A model generated the notes under the pieces. The model made no database searches. It saw nothing but the letters and a program-made list of their open reading frames with translations, and had not been told where the DNA came from. Of a DNA stretch of 56,826 nt, positions 18,024-27,267 are shown in pieces. The stretch covers positions 1 through 56,826 of the forward strand of contig CAMTPC010000009.1 of assembly GCA_947074295.1 (NCBI GenBank). Reading direction: 5' to 3'. Numbering within the stretch: the stretch's first letter is position 1; every line of letters begins with the position of its first letter. The translations under genes and the position numbers were made by a program. The DNA comes from an uncultured Bacteroides sp. Lineage in GTDB: Bacteria > Bacteroidota > Bacteroidia > Bacteroidales > Bacteroidaceae.

Positions 18024-19307
18024 TTACCAAAGTACTTTTAATATCTGCGGATTGATATTAATAGAAAGCCATCCCCAGTCTTGCCATTTCGAATGGCTAC
18101 CCCCTTTTATTAGATCCATGGTTGACGTTCCACACATAAATGAATAACCTGCAGACAGATTAACATCTTTCATGATATTGAAATTTATCTGGTAATCAAC
18201 CTCAGAACCCAAACTCTTCTTAAGACCAGAAAGCTTTGCCGCAGTAGTAAAATAATGATAATGCAGGCTCATATTAAGACGTTTACATGTCTTATAAACC
18301 ACTCCGATGCGACTATCTGTCAAGCCTGGTGTATAACCACCTTTAAAAGCAGATGCATAAAAGTAGTCCATAGCGCCGTAAAACTTATGATGAGTTCCAT
18401 ATAATGGATCAAATGCTTTATACTTACCTGTCGTCTGGGAGCTACCACTTAGGTAATCGAAGCCAGCATTTAGCTTCCACTTTTGAGCAACCTCATAATC
18501 GACTTCCGCACTGAACATATAAGCTGATATTGAACGTTGCGTTTTAGTCTTACCAGATTGATAATAACCACTCACCTTGAACAACCAATTATCCAGTGCA
18601 TATCGGAGATTAGCCCCATAGGTCTGCATATAGTAATTCTTAGCCTTTTTGGTTTCTATATCACCTCCTTCAAAACCTAAGTTAGTGGCAAGAAGTGATA
18701 TTGAGAAATCCATGTGCTCAGCCCGGAACTGATACCATGCGGTTTGCATATTCTTATAAGGTTGACCTCCTGGGATATAAAAATCTCCACCTGATATACT
18801 TTCGTCATTTTGATTCAGAGCAGCAATCACATGCAAAGTATTCCGCTCATCTTTATAACCCAATCGCAAAGCATCGTGGAAACGGCCTGCAACATTCCAG
18901 TCGAGCCCTCCAAAAATACGTTCGTCGTCATAAGCCAAAGCAAAGCGTCCTAACTGAATGAAGAAAACATCGTCAAGGAAGTTCATTTTAGCCCATGCCT
19001 CATTTAAACTTAATCGGCCATTTTTATCAATCTGAGGGTCTTGCCCCCAAACGCCTACATGCTGAGCTGATAATTTAAGCTGGAGGTTTTTCCTTCCATA
19101 CTCCATAGAAAGTCGTGCTCTGTTATTAATGAAATACGAAGGATCATCCTCACTGGTAAATGGGAACAAAGCACCATTTCTATATTCGCCGCGTGCACGT
19201 ATTTGGGCGGACATAGTAAAAAGATTTTCTTTTTCCGAATCAGTTTGAGCATCGGCCATAGGAGTTATTGCCAATGCTGCAATCAGCATTAGTAAATGTT
19301 TTTTCAT
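18024..19307 (-). CDS. Outer-membrane beta-barrel porin (alginate-export-like)
   Basis: A 427-residue protein with a cleavable signal peptide (cut near ADA-QTD, residue 20), then alternating aromatic beta-strands to the C-terminus (KVLW). Segments such as ARLSMEYGRKNLQLKLSAQ and EAWAKMNFLDDVFFIQLGR recall the alginate-export/OprD-like barrel group. It is the last gene of the nrfHA-resB-ccsA transcript, 18 bp after ccsA. A role in letting nitrite or another electron acceptor through the outer membrane is inferred from position only. It converges on the Crp/Fnr gene. Confidence 0.8.
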   Translation of the reverse strand: MKKHLLMLIAALAITPMADAQTDSEKENLFTMSAQIRARGEYRNGALFPFTSEDDPSYFINNRARLSMEYGRKNLQLKLSAQHVGVWGQDPQIDKNGRLSLNEAWAKMNFLDDVFFIQLGRFALAYDDERIFGGLDWNVAGRFHDALRLGYKDERNTLHVIAALNQNDESISGGDFYIPGGQPYKNMQTAWYQFRAEHMDFSISLLATNLGFEGGDIETKKAKNYYMQTYGANLRYALDNWLFKVSGYYQSGKTKTQRSISAYMFSAEVDYEVAQKWKLNAGFDYLSGSSQTTGKYKAFDPLYGTHHKFYGAMDYFYASAFKGGYTPGLTDSRIGVVYKTCKRLNMSLHYHYFTTAAKLSGLKKSLGSEVDYQINFNIMKDVNLSAGYSFMCGTSTMDLIKGGSHSKWQDWGWLSININPQILKVLW

Positions 19308-19325
19308 ATATCAGAAGTTTTTAAT

Positions 19326-20102
19326 TTAATAGACATGAATGCTTCCTTGTGCCGAAGGAAGATAATTGACTCCGATCCACGTAATCATCAATAATATAAA
19401 AGCAATAGGCAATAGCCATAAAGCACATTGCTTTAATAGGTGCGTCTGTTTTAACCTGAGATGTATATATCCAATATAGGCCGCACAGGTTACAAATGCC
19501 CAAGTTTCCTTGGGATCCCAAGACCAATAGTGTCCCCAAGCATCTTTGGCCCAGATAGCACCCATAAGCAAACCCAACATCAAAAAACCATAGCCTACAT
19601 AGACCATATTATCAATGAAGCCAAACACCCTCTTGCTGTGTTTCTTTTGAAATAAAAGAGTAAGTGCACCAATAGTAGCCGCGCCCAACATAGCATAAGA
19701 AAGAATGTATGAAATGACATGTGGAACAAACCAATGACTTTGAAGAGCTGGCATTAAGCTCTTAGAATGAATTTCGGGTTTTAGCAGATTGATTACAACA
19801 AAAACGATTGCCACAAGGGCCGAAAACGATAATAGCCATGGATATTGCCAACGTCTATAGGCCATATATCCCACTATCGCTAAAAAGAAAGAATACCAAA
19901 GTCTGGTTTCTCCCATTGTGCGCAAAGGCGGACGTTCGATATGTATCCAAAAAGTAACAATAAAGGCAAAGAATATAATAATTCCTGCTAACATCGCTAT
20001 ATTAGAAAGACGTAAAAGCCTCTTAAAATAAACTGTAGTTCCAGCCACAAGCCATAACAAGATGGCGGGCAATGCAAAATATATAAAATCACTCCAGGTC
20101 AT
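19326..20102 (-). CDS. ccsA: Cytochrome c assembly protein (haem handling)
   Basis: A 258-residue polytopic membrane protein of System II cytochrome c maturation. About eight membrane helices surround the tryptophan-rich WWD signature (WGHYWSWDPKETW, about 187-199), which holds haem at the periplasmic face. Conserved His residues (HWFVPH and near the N-terminus) fit the family. It overlaps the upstream resB gene by 14 bases. With ResB it would attach haem to the CxxCH/CxxCK motifs of NrfH and NrfA. Confidence 0.9.
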   Translation of the reverse strand: MTWSDFIYFALPAILLWLVAGTTVYFKRLLRLSNIAMLAGIIIFFAFIVTFWIHIERPPLRTMGETRLWYSFFLAIVGYMAYRRWQYPWLLSFSALVAIVFVVINLLKPEIHSKSLMPALQSHWFVPHVISYILSYAMLGAATIGALTLLFQKKHSKRVFGFIDNMVYVGYGFLMLGLLMGAIWAKDAWGHYWSWDPKETWAFVTCAAYIGYIHLRLKQTHLLKQCALWLLPIAFILLMITWIGVNYLPSAQGSIHVY

Positions 20103-21333
20103 CGCTATCCTCCTTTCTCATTCTACCAGTCCATATCATACCAACAGACCCCAACATCATCATAATAATTCCTATATATACTGGCCACAACCAGGCATCA
20201 TAAACCAACTCAAAACTACTATACGAAGACAATCGGCCAGCCTGGTTATCATAACCGTACTGATAGATGGTCCAGTTGTCTAAACGCAACGGTTTATTTA
20301 CCTCTATATCCGCAGCTTTCGTATCGCCTTTCTCCGAATAAACTTCTACCTCTGATACAAATGTACGTGGGTCGGCCGTAGTCATTACAATGCTATATTG
20401 TTCATCCAAAGGAAGTGTCATATAGACTTGTGCTTGATTTCCACCACAAATCCAACCTTCATAAATTAGTTCATCTTTTTTGGCTCTTACTCGTGCAGCG
20501 GGTGTTGCACCTGGCATAGGCACCTCGCGGTAAGTGCTGTCACTACTTCGCACAGCTTGATGGATATATTCCAAAGTTTCTACTTCCCAGCCATTGAGCA
20601 GAGCACGAGGGTTGTCATGATCCAATTGCAAAATATGAGGATTATCTTGAGGTTGAACCTCACCTGATTGGCGGTCAATGACTACCAATTTAGGCGGATA
20701 GACATCCATATCGAAATCTTTCAAATGTATCGCGATAGGCAATTCCTTTATATTCTCGTTATAATCATATACACGCCATTCTGTTTCGCCTTCGCGCACA
20801 TGCATGATGTAGCGTTCCATATCAGCATATCCCAGGCCCGAAGCCAATAAAAACAACCATAACCCAACATGATTTAAATAGAAAGCATAGTCCTTATAGT
20901 TAAAACTAATAAGACGACGTACATTGAGTGTGCCCAATGAGAGGATAGTAAAAGTATAGATCAAGACAAACATCCAATTGGATGTCATGGCATCAAACCC
21001 TAACAGGCTGTTGCTTTCCACCATTTGTGGTGTGAAACCCATAATAATGGTCAAGAACAAAAGTGCCATAATAAGCGACACTGAAAAAGGGACACCTGAT
21101 ATCCATCTTGAAAAAGAATTCTTTCGACGAGCTAATACACCGAATATAATCGATAGGGCAGTCAAGAATAAAGCTATATATATATTTATGGGCCAGGTCA
21201 ATAGATAGAAATCAAATGAGCCATAAAGCATTTGAAGAGCCAATCCTACTATCAATATACCAGAAACGATTAGGATACTCTCCCTATACCGCCATTCAGA
21301 CTGCCACAGTCTATTATCTTTATTTTTTATCAT
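20089..21333 (-). CDS. ResB-like cytochrome c biogenesis protein
   Basis: A 414-residue membrane protein with hydrophobic segments near residues 18-60, 80-105, 118-145 and 150-170, a large periplasmic region (about 175-375) and a final helix near 385-405. This is the ResB/Ccs1 topology that partners CcsA. It contains the LNHVGLWLFLLASGLG segment common in Bacteroides versions. It sits 6 bp after nrfA and overlaps ccsA. The System II pair is encoded inside the nrf operon, so it is probably dedicated to NrfHA. Confidence 0.85.
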   Translation of the reverse strand: MIKNKDNRLWQSEWRYRESILIVSGILIVGLALQMLYGSFDFYLLTWPINIYIALFLTALSIIFGVLARRKNSFSRWISGVPFSVSLIMALLFLTIIMGFTPQMVESNSLLGFDAMTSNWMFVLIYTFTILSLGTLNVRRLISFNYKDYAFYLNHVGLWLFLLASGLGYADMERYIMHVREGETEWRVYDYNENIKELPIAIHLKDFDMDVYPPKLVVIDRQSGEVQPQDNPHILQLDHDNPRALLNGWEVETLEYIHQAVRSSDSTYREVPMPGATPAARVRAKKDELIYEGWICGGNQAQVYMTLPLDEQYSIVMTTADPRTFVSEVEVYSEKGDTKAADIEVNKPLRLDNWTIYQYGYDNQAGRLSSYSSFELVYDAWLWPVYIGIIMMMLGSVGMIWTGRMRKEDSDDLE

Positions 21334-21339
21334 TCTTTT

Positions 21340-22830
21340 TTATGATACGATTTTACCTTCAGAACGTGCTTTTTCTACCCAAGTAGGTAATGTATTCTTA
21401 ATCCACTTCTGTTTGTCAGCATTAAGCTTATCCATGTCTAGGCCAATATATTCTTGCGCCTTTGCTTTTGTCGAAATATCAGGCATCTTAACATCTGCAA
21501 CACCTAATGTAAATAACACACGCTGCAGCTCTAACTGGGCCTGTAGCGTACGGTCAAGGCTATGTGCTAAAATGCGTTGAGTCTCAACTGGTGCATGGAA
21601 TGAGCCACCGTGAGAAGCAACTGCAAAATCCCAACGCCATTGGGCCTGACGGATTAATTGCAAAGCATTCTGCATATCATTTTCGGCTGCCCCGGCATCC
21701 CATGCTGTTTTTGCCATAACATGAGCTTTTGCTAGTTCATTTTCTATTCTGTCACGAACTTCTAATGCTTTGTCTTGATATTCGTATACGTAGTTTACCA
21801 GGTTGGCTTCACTATCGCGGTGACATGTCTGACAGGTAGAAGAAACATTTTTCAGTGGGCTCACAATCTGGTGATCTGAATATTTGATACCTCCCTCAGC
21901 TTTATAAGGCATATGGCAATCTGCGCATGACAAACCTCTCTTAGCATGTGGGCCCAAAAGGAAAAGTTCATAATCGGGATGCTGAGCTTTTAGCATAGGA
22001 GCACGACTCAATGTATGTGTCCAGTCACTGTAGTCAAGATTATCATAATAAGCTTCCATATCTTCTACAGTAAAACCTCCGTCCCAAGGGAAGGTAAGAT
22101 ATTTGCCGTCTCCCTGAAAAAAATACTCCACATGGCACTGGGCACAAACTAATGATCGCATTTCTTGTGGGGTAGCATCAGAAATATCGCGTCCTTGTCT
22201 CTCAAAAGCTTCTATCAAAGCAGGTCGCGTAATGGTTAGGTTCATCGTCTCTGGATCATGGCAGTCAGCACAGCCAATGGGATTGACTATTTCTGAGCCA
22301 TGAGCACTCCAAGCAGCTTTATAAAATTCTTCAACGCCTTTTTCATGCATCATGCGTGGTACATCTGGACTTTTACAAGCCCAACAGGTTGAGGGTTGCA
22401 TATCATTATGATCATGATCTGGATTTCCCGTACGAAGCGTATGAGTGACATCCTCAATAGCATACATATGTCCGCGAGGAGCCGAATAATCTCTTGAAAA
22501 AGCGTATCCTGCCCAAAGAAGCACCATTTCTGGACGAGATTCCAGCACATCTTCAGTAGTATTTCCAAGATGCTTACTACTGAAATTCATTTCTTTTGTT
22601 TTTTTCCAGGTATTATATTCTCTAGGATAATTGATGCCCCATTCTTCATTCTTCGCATTTATACCTTCTATTTCAACTTTCTTATTTGCATAGAGTGTCG
22701 CAATTTCCGCTCTTCTCTCGGTGATAGAAGCTGCTAAAATACCTAGTCCAAATACTATAGCCATAGAACATGCAAAAATGATCCAGCCTATGTAGGGCTT
22801 ACTTTTAATTGATTCTGCTAGTTTTTTCAT
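21340..22830 (-). CDS. nrfA: Pentahaem ammonia-forming nitrite reductase
   Basis: A 496-residue periplasmic enzyme reducing nitrite to ammonia with six electrons. It has a signal anchor at residues 15-36. The five haem sites are complete: the catalytic CxxCK at Cys149/Cys152/Lys153, then CxxCH at 187-191, 229-233, 302-306 and 333-337. The active-site lysine ligand identifies NrfA. It follows nrfH by 12 bp. In Bacteroides this pathway serves nitrite detoxification or respiration. Confidence 0.96.
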   Translation of the reverse strand: MKKLAESIKSKPYIGWIIFACSMAIVFGLGILAASITERRAEIATLYANKKVEIEGINAKNEEWGINYPREYNTWKKTKEMNFSSKHLGNTTEDVLESRPEMVLLWAGYAFSRDYSAPRGHMYAIEDVTHTLRTGNPDHDHNDMQPSTCWACKSPDVPRMMHEKGVEEFYKAAWSAHGSEIVNPIGCADCHDPETMNLTITRPALIEAFERQGRDISDATPQEMRSLVCAQCHVEYFFQGDGKYLTFPWDGGFTVEDMEAYYDNLDYSDWTHTLSRAPMLKAQHPDYELFLLGPHAKRGLSCADCHMPYKAEGGIKYSDHQIVSPLKNVSSTCQTCHRDSEANLVNYVYEYQDKALEVRDRIENELAKAHVMAKTAWDAGAAENDMQNALQLIRQAQWRWDFAVASHGGSFHAPVETQRILAHSLDRTLQAQLELQRVLFTLGVADVKMPDISTKAKAQEYIGLDMDKLNADKQKWIKNTLPTWVEKARSEGKIVS

Positions 22831-22842
22831 CTATTCATGATT

Positions 22843-23424
22843 TTATTTTTGTTTCATTTTCTCTTTAAGCCAAGTAGGAACAGGAGATTGTGGCATCGGC
22901 GCAATGACATTTGGCGACGACGAAAGGTTGCTTACGACTGTATGAGGAACTTCTCTATGACAATCCCAGCAGGCTTTGCCTTCGCCATTTTGGACTTGCA
23001 CGTATTCAATCATTCCTGTGTTTACGAATTCAGTATTGAGTTGTGTATGACAACGAATACAGTTGTTCATAATCACTTTACTACTCGCATCACGTGCTCT
23101 TATCACTTGTGGTTCGCCTTTTAAAGTAAAGACAGCCGAATGATATAACCCATCGACTGCTTTGAAGGCATACTTGTTGAATACATTATCCTGCGGAAGA
23201 TGACAATCATTACATGTGGTCCACTGGCTATGCGAACTATGCATCCAGGATTGATAATAGGGTGTCATAATATGGCAATTGATGCATGCTGAAGGATTAT
23301 CTGTCATGTAAGTATAAGCTCGCGATATATATAGCAAATACCCACCTAAGCCACATATTACGCCGCCTATGATAAATAAAGGAAGTATAAAAGAAGCTGG
23401 AAGCTTATTTAATAATTTTCTCAT
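22843..23424 (-). CDS. nrfH: Tetrahaem quinol dehydrogenase subunit
   Basis: A 193-residue NapC/NirT-family protein. One membrane anchor (residues 12-33) precedes four CxxCH haem sites at 47-51, 71-75, 122-126 and 152-156. It oxidises menaquinol and passes electrons to NrfA. The start is the ATG at 23424 (MRKLLNKLPA); the open frame extends to 23655, but that part has no homology-like features and covers the promoter and operator. First gene of the five-gene nrf operon. Confidence 0.94.
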   Translation of the reverse strand: MRKLLNKLPASFILPLFIIGGVICGLGGYLLYISRAYTYMTDNPSACINCHIMTPYYQSWMHSSHSQWTTCNDCHLPQDNVFNKYAFKAVDGLYHSAVFTLKGEPQVIRARDASSKVIMNNCIRCHTQLNTEFVNTGMIEYVQVQNGEGKACWDCHREVPHTVVSNLSSSPNVIAPMPQSPVPTWLKEKMKQK

Positions 23425-23451
23425 TATGTATTTAGATATAAATAATTTGCC

Positions 23452-23496
23452 CAAAACTATATTATTATAAAAAAGCCACGTGTAACATTTGTGACA
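23452..23496 (-). promoter_or_regulatory. nrfH promoter with Crp/Fnr-type operator
   Basis: A -7 box TAGTTTTG (23459-23452) fits the consensus, but no TTTG is found 19 bp upstream. Instead TGTAACATTTGTGACA (23481-23496, plus strand), 15 of 16 identical to the palindrome upstream of the 17.3 kb regulator, is centred about 41 bp before the predicted start. This is the layout of an activator-dependent class II promoter. Confidence 0.7.
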
Positions 23497-23790
23497 CACA
23501 GATCTTTTTTTCGACAATAAATTAAAAATAGTCAGTTTAAATCCATATTTACTACTATACACAACTACATTAACTACAATATCTATTACATAAGAAACGC
23601 TTTTCATATCATAATGATATTTCTGTCTATTACACATAGAAAGTTTAAAAGACATTTAATGAAAAACGATAAGCAAAAACAAAGACTGTTAATTAAGAAA
23701 TAATAAAAAAGATAAAATAAAAGCGTTAATACAACCATAAAGATTTGATTTCGTTATTTTTGTAGGTACAAAGATTAAATACAAGGAAGT

Positions 23791-24459
23791 ATGGATACAA
23801 TGTTTAATACATTACTACAACTACCACTCTTTCAAGGTTTATGTCATGAGGATTTCACATACATTTTGGAGAAAACGAAACTTCATTTCACCAAACATAA
23901 ATCGAATGAAATCATTATAGAGAGTGGATCTCCATGCGACAAGCTAACCTTTCTTTTGAGTGGCATCATTAGTATGGAAACCACATCCAAAGATGGATTG
24001 TATTCGTTTGTTGAATATATTGATGCACCGGCTGTACTAGAACCGCAATCTTTATTTGGCATGCAGTTGGACTATACTTCAACCTATACTGCACGTACAG
24101 AAGTCAATACAATAAGCATTTGCAAATCTTTTATTCTAACAGGGCTCATGAGGTTTGAAATATTTCGCCTGAATTACATGAATATCATTAGTAATCGCGC
24201 CCAATCACTCACTGCCAAAATCTGGGAGAAGACACCAATGAACCTTGAAGGAAGAATTGTTCGTTTTATCTTAACTCACATTGAAAAGATGCAAGGTGAA
24301 AAGATGCTGAAAGTAAAAATGGATGATTTAGCTCAATGTATGGATGATACTCGCCTGAATGTTTCGAAGGCATTGAACACTCTTCAAGATAAAGAATTGA
24401 TAGTGTTAAGACGCAAAGAAATAATCATCCCTGAACCTACTAAACTCTTGGAGTTATAG
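23791..24459 (+). CDS. Crp/Fnr-family transcription regulator
   Basis: A 222-residue regulator divergent from the nrf operon. The sensor barrel is at about 20-115, the dimer helix follows, and the winged helix is at about 170-200 ([19 protein letters not shown]). It lacks the paired N-terminal cysteines of the 17.3 kb regulator, so the two probably sense different signals. The start has AAGGAAG a few bases upstream. A TATTTTTG -7 box lies at 23755-23762 without a -33 match. Its targets cannot be named; the neighbouring nrf operon and itself are candidates. Confidence 0.85.
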   Translation: MDTMFNTLLQLPLFQGLCHEDFTYILEKTKLHFTKHKSNEIIIESGSPCDKLTFLLSGIISMETTSKDGLYSFVEYIDAPAVLEPQSLFGMQLDYTSTYTARTEVNTISICKSFILTGLMRFEIFRLNYMNIISNRAQSLTAKIWEKTPMNLEGRIVRFILTHIEKMQGEKMLKVKMDDLAQCMDDTRLNVSKALNTLQDKELIVLRRKEIIIPEPTKLLEL

Positions 24460-24495
24460 AATCAAGCTATGAACAGGGATTTAACATTTACAGAC

Positions 24496-24533
24496 AAGAG
24501 GCTTCTCAAAATAACGAGTTAAGCCTCTTTTTT
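24496..24533 (+). terminator. Terminator of the 23.8 kb regulator
   Basis: A 9-bp stem (24496-24504 with 24521-24529), with three more inner pairs, is followed by six T residues on the plus strand. Confidence 0.85.
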
Positions 24534-24599
24534 GTTTTTTTATGAATGGCCTTAACTTATTGTTTTGTTAAATTGAAATTGCATTTACATAGCCAACTA

Positions 24600-24630
24600 T
24601 TTTATTTAAGTTGATAAAAAACTAATTTTG
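24600..24630 (+). promoter_or_regulatory. Probable promoter of the lactonase gene
   Basis: TTTT at 24600-24603, a 19-bp spacer and TAATTTTG at 24623-24630. Only the last base of the -33 box departs from consensus. Confidence 0.5.
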
Positions 24631-24649
24631 CAAGAAAAAGAAATTAGTT

Positions 24650-25768
24650 ATGTCAAGAGTCGTGATTCTATTATTGATATGTAGTATGCTTTCAGCAGCC
24701 TGTAATACCCGAAATTATAATCCATCCAAGGGTGATGAAGTGACAATGCTTGTTGGCACGTATACAGCTCCTGATGCCAGTCAAGGTATTTATAGCTACC
24801 GGTTCAATCAAGAGACCGGTGAGATAGCGCCGCTAAGTGAAGTGGCTATTAGCAATCCATCTTATCTTACTCTATCAGCAGACAACCGTTTTGTTTATGC
24901 AATCAGTGAATCAAGAGACTCTGCAGCTACAGTGACGGCATTTGCGTTTAATGAAAAGGACGGCACTTTCAAACAGCTGAACAAACAACGCACTTATGCG
25001 AACTCTCCTTGCTATGTCATCACAAATGGCAAGCGTGTAATAACAGCCAACTATGGTGGTGGGAGTGTTTCAGTATTTCCTCTTCGATATGATGGTTCGA
25101 TTGATACATTGAGCGCGGTTTACGAAGGAGAAGCAGGAGGCCCAGACCCCAAACGTCAGGTGAAACCACATGTACACTGTGTATACTTTTCTCCTGATAG
25201 TAATTATGTCTTTGCGACAGATTTTAGCTCAGATCGCATCTTACGCTATGCATTCAATCCAAGAGAAGAACAACTCTATCCTTTATCAGATTCAATTCAT
25301 TTGGCACCTGGATCGGGACCTAGGCATTTGGTATTCAGCCCTAACGGAAAACAAGCTTATGTAATAAACGAACTTTCGGGAATGGTCGATGTATTCGATT
25401 ATGCTGATGGTAATCTTACATTGATTCAGTCCGTGGTATCAGATACACTAGGCGCACGTGGTAGTGCCGATATTCATTTGAGTCCAGATGGCCGTTATCT
25501 CTATTCCAGCAATCGCTTGGAAGGTGATGGCATTGCCATATTCGAAGTTAAGCCAGATGATGGTACACTTTGTCGTGTAGGTTTCCAAGCGACTGAAAGC
25601 CATCCTCGTAATTTTAACATCTCGCCCAATGGTAAATATTTACTAGTGGCTTGCAGGGACGGCAATGTGATTCAGATTTTTGCGCGCGATCTCACCACTG
25701 GTGTATTGACTAATACCAACCAAGAACTCAGAATGAGCAAACCGGTATGTATCAAATTTACCAATTGA
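24650..25768 (+). CDS. Lactonase-family beta-propeller lipoprotein
   Basis: A 372-residue protein of the 6-phosphogluconolactonase (YbhE-type) seven-bladed propeller family. Signal peptide with lipobox SAAC (Cys about residue 18). Repeats of the form LSxDxRFVYAI, FSPDSNYVFATD, FSPNGKQAYVINE, LSPDGRYLYSSNR and SPNGKYLLVACR mark the blades. Cytosolic members hydrolyse 6-phosphogluconolactone; this one is exported and lipidated, so the substrate is probably another lactone or it only binds a ligand. It stands alone between two regulatory signals. Confidence 0.88.
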   Translation: MSRVVILLLICSMLSAACNTRNYNPSKGDEVTMLVGTYTAPDASQGIYSYRFNQETGEIAPLSEVAISNPSYLTLSADNRFVYAISESRDSAATVTAFAFNEKDGTFKQLNKQRTYANSPCYVITNGKRVITANYGGGSVSVFPLRYDGSIDTLSAVYEGEAGGPDPKRQVKPHVHCVYFSPDSNYVFATDFSSDRILRYAFNPREEQLYPLSDSIHLAPGSGPRHLVFSPNGKQAYVINELSGMVDVFDYADGNLTLIQSVVSDTLGARGSADIHLSPDGRYLYSSNRLEGDGIAIFEVKPDDGTLCRVGFQATESHPRNFNISPNGKYLLVACRDGNVIQIFARDLTTGVLTNTNQELRMSKPVCIKFTN

Positions 25769-25777
25769 CAATATAGC

Positions 25778-26461
25778 TTAGAAGTAAGTCAATTCGATAT
25801 CACCTGAAGCCGTATAGTGTCGCAATAATTCTATTGCCATCTGTGCGGCTTTTTCTATACCTTCACGCCCGCTATAGCCATTGATAAGAGCAAGAAGATG
25901 GGTGGTACCCATAGTTAACTTGGTGCGCTCATGATCACTAGTGGGCGTACCTATACCTCCCAATGCATCTCTATACAAAGGAAGACCTTCAATATTGAGC
26001 ACACCACGACCAATGCCTTCAAATGGCTCGTCAGCTTGTCCAATACCAAGTACTACGCAATTTCCAACAATCTTGTCTGCATCAAATCCGCCTATAGAAT
26101 ATCCAGTACGCAAGGATACCAAGTTAATGAGATCTACTAAGGTATCAATCTGATATAGAGGTATGCCACGCAATAAACGACGACGCAATGCTTCGGCAGA
26201 AGGACGATAACGACTAGGGTCCTTACCACAACGTTTATATGCTTCGCGGGTTGCCACAATAGTAGGTATACTTTTAATATCTGCAATACTTGATGCGGAC
26301 TTCAACTCACAATCAAATTGATTGATTTCTTGCCAAAGCCCTTCACTATATTTTGTATTTTCAACACGAGCATAAACAGCCGCTCCCACAAAATCAGGAC
26401 AAAGTCTTTTAATTTCTTCTGATACAGAAATATTTATATTCATAGAGTTTGTAATTATCAT
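25778..26461 (-). CDS. B3/B4 tRNA-binding domain protein
   Basis: A 227-residue protein that consists of the B3/B4 domain found in the beta subunit of phenylalanyl-tRNA synthetase (editing domain), here free-standing. Characteristic segments are EAYKRCGKDPSRYRPS, LRRRLLRG, LVDLINLVSLRTGYSIGG and the YRD-GG-GTPTSDHERT stretch. Stand-alone copies may act as trans-editing factors or nucleic-acid binders; this is not established. Its start overlaps the upstream pgeF stop by four bases; a second ATG lies at 26443. Confidence 0.83.
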   Translation of the reverse strand: MIITNSMNINISVSEEIKRLCPDFVGAAVYARVENTKYSEGLWQEINQFDCELKSASSIADIKSIPTIVATREAYKRCGKDPSRYRPSAEALRRRLLRGIPLYQIDTLVDLINLVSLRTGYSIGGFDADKIVGNCVVLGIGQADEPFEGIGRGVLNIEGLPLYRDALGGIGTPTSDHERTKLTMGTTHLLALINGYSGREGIEKAAQMAIELLRHYTASGDIELTYF

Positions 26462-27267
26462 TTTAGTAGAATGCCAGACAGCATGCGCCCTGAATCTATA
26501 CCCAAACGACGAGCAGAGAAGAAGCGGTCATGTTGGGTCCAGGTACATAGTCCGGCTAATTCTATTTGTGAAGCAGATACACCTCGACTCAATAATTGTT
26601 GACGATTAGCCTCCCAAAGATTGATATGCCACTTATTAGTGTCCTTCTGCAGGAGAGCAATAGCAGACATATCAAAACCAGCTTGTTGGAATGCAGCATA
26701 TACCTCGTTTCCCACTTCGAAAGCATCCTGCGAAATACTTGGTCCAATTGCAGCTACCAGATTTGTAGGACATGTACCATAACACTCTTTCATTTTAGAG
26801 ACAGTCTTACCCACAATGTCCTGCACAGTGCCGCGCCAACCGGCGTGAATAGCTGCCACCACCTTATGCACTGGATCGAAAAGAAGAATAGGAACACAGT
26901 CAGCTGTTGATACAGCCAAACAACAATTCGGCTCGGCCGTGATCAGAGCATCAACACCTTCGAGTAGCTCTAGACGCTTATCAGATGGCAGAAGCAAAAA
27001 TTCTGAATCTATCACAACTATTTCGCAACCATGCGTTTGACGCGGAATGATAAATTCAAACTGAGTTACAGGAATCTCTCTTTTTAATTTACCCTGATTC
27101 AAAGCAACAATTTGAGGGTCATCACCGCAAAAGGGAGAACAATTGAACGTCGCATATCGTCCTGAACCAAAACCGCCTTGTCGTGTAGTCACAAAATGAA
27201 AAATGTTGGGATAGAGCTCCAACGAGCTATATCCCAACAAACTATTATCTTTGGCAATTGGCTTCAT
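26458..27267 (-). CDS. pgeF: Laccase-domain protein, peptidoglycan editing factor PgeF/YfiH
   Basis: A 269-residue protein of the YfiH/DUF152 family. The zinc or copper ligands are in RQTHGCEIV, STADCVPIL and AIHAGWRGT, all intact. Family members act on purine nucleosides or edit peptidoglycan precursors that carry L-Ser. The start is the ATG at 27267, which overlaps the obgE stop by one base; the upstream in-frame TTG is less likely. Third from last in the hpt-adk-obgE-pgeF-B3/4 run. Confidence 0.9.
   Translation of the reverse strand: MKPIAKDNSLLGYSSLELYPNIFHFVTTRQGGFGSGRYATFNCSPFCGDDPQIVALNQGKLKREIPVTQFEFIIPRQTHGCEIVVIDSEFLLLPSDKRLELLEGVDALITAEPNCCLAVSTADCVPILLFDPVHKVVAAIHAGWRGTVQDIVGKTVSKMKECYGTCPTNLVAAIGPSISQDAFEVGNEVYAAFQQAGFDMSAIALLQKDTNKWHINLWEANRQQLLSRGVSASQIELAGLCTWTQHDRFFSARRLGIDSGRMLSGILLK

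Noticed and set aside
23606..23620. Palindrome ATATCATAATGATAT between nrfH and the second regulator
   Set aside because: A perfect 7-1-7 repeat, but purely AT-rich sequence makes chance likely and it is far from both starts; not strong enough for an operator call.
23425..23655. Extension of nrfH by 77 residues
   Set aside because: It has no NrfH-like features, and it covers the promoter and the operator; MRKLLNKLPA at 23424 starts directly before the membrane anchor.
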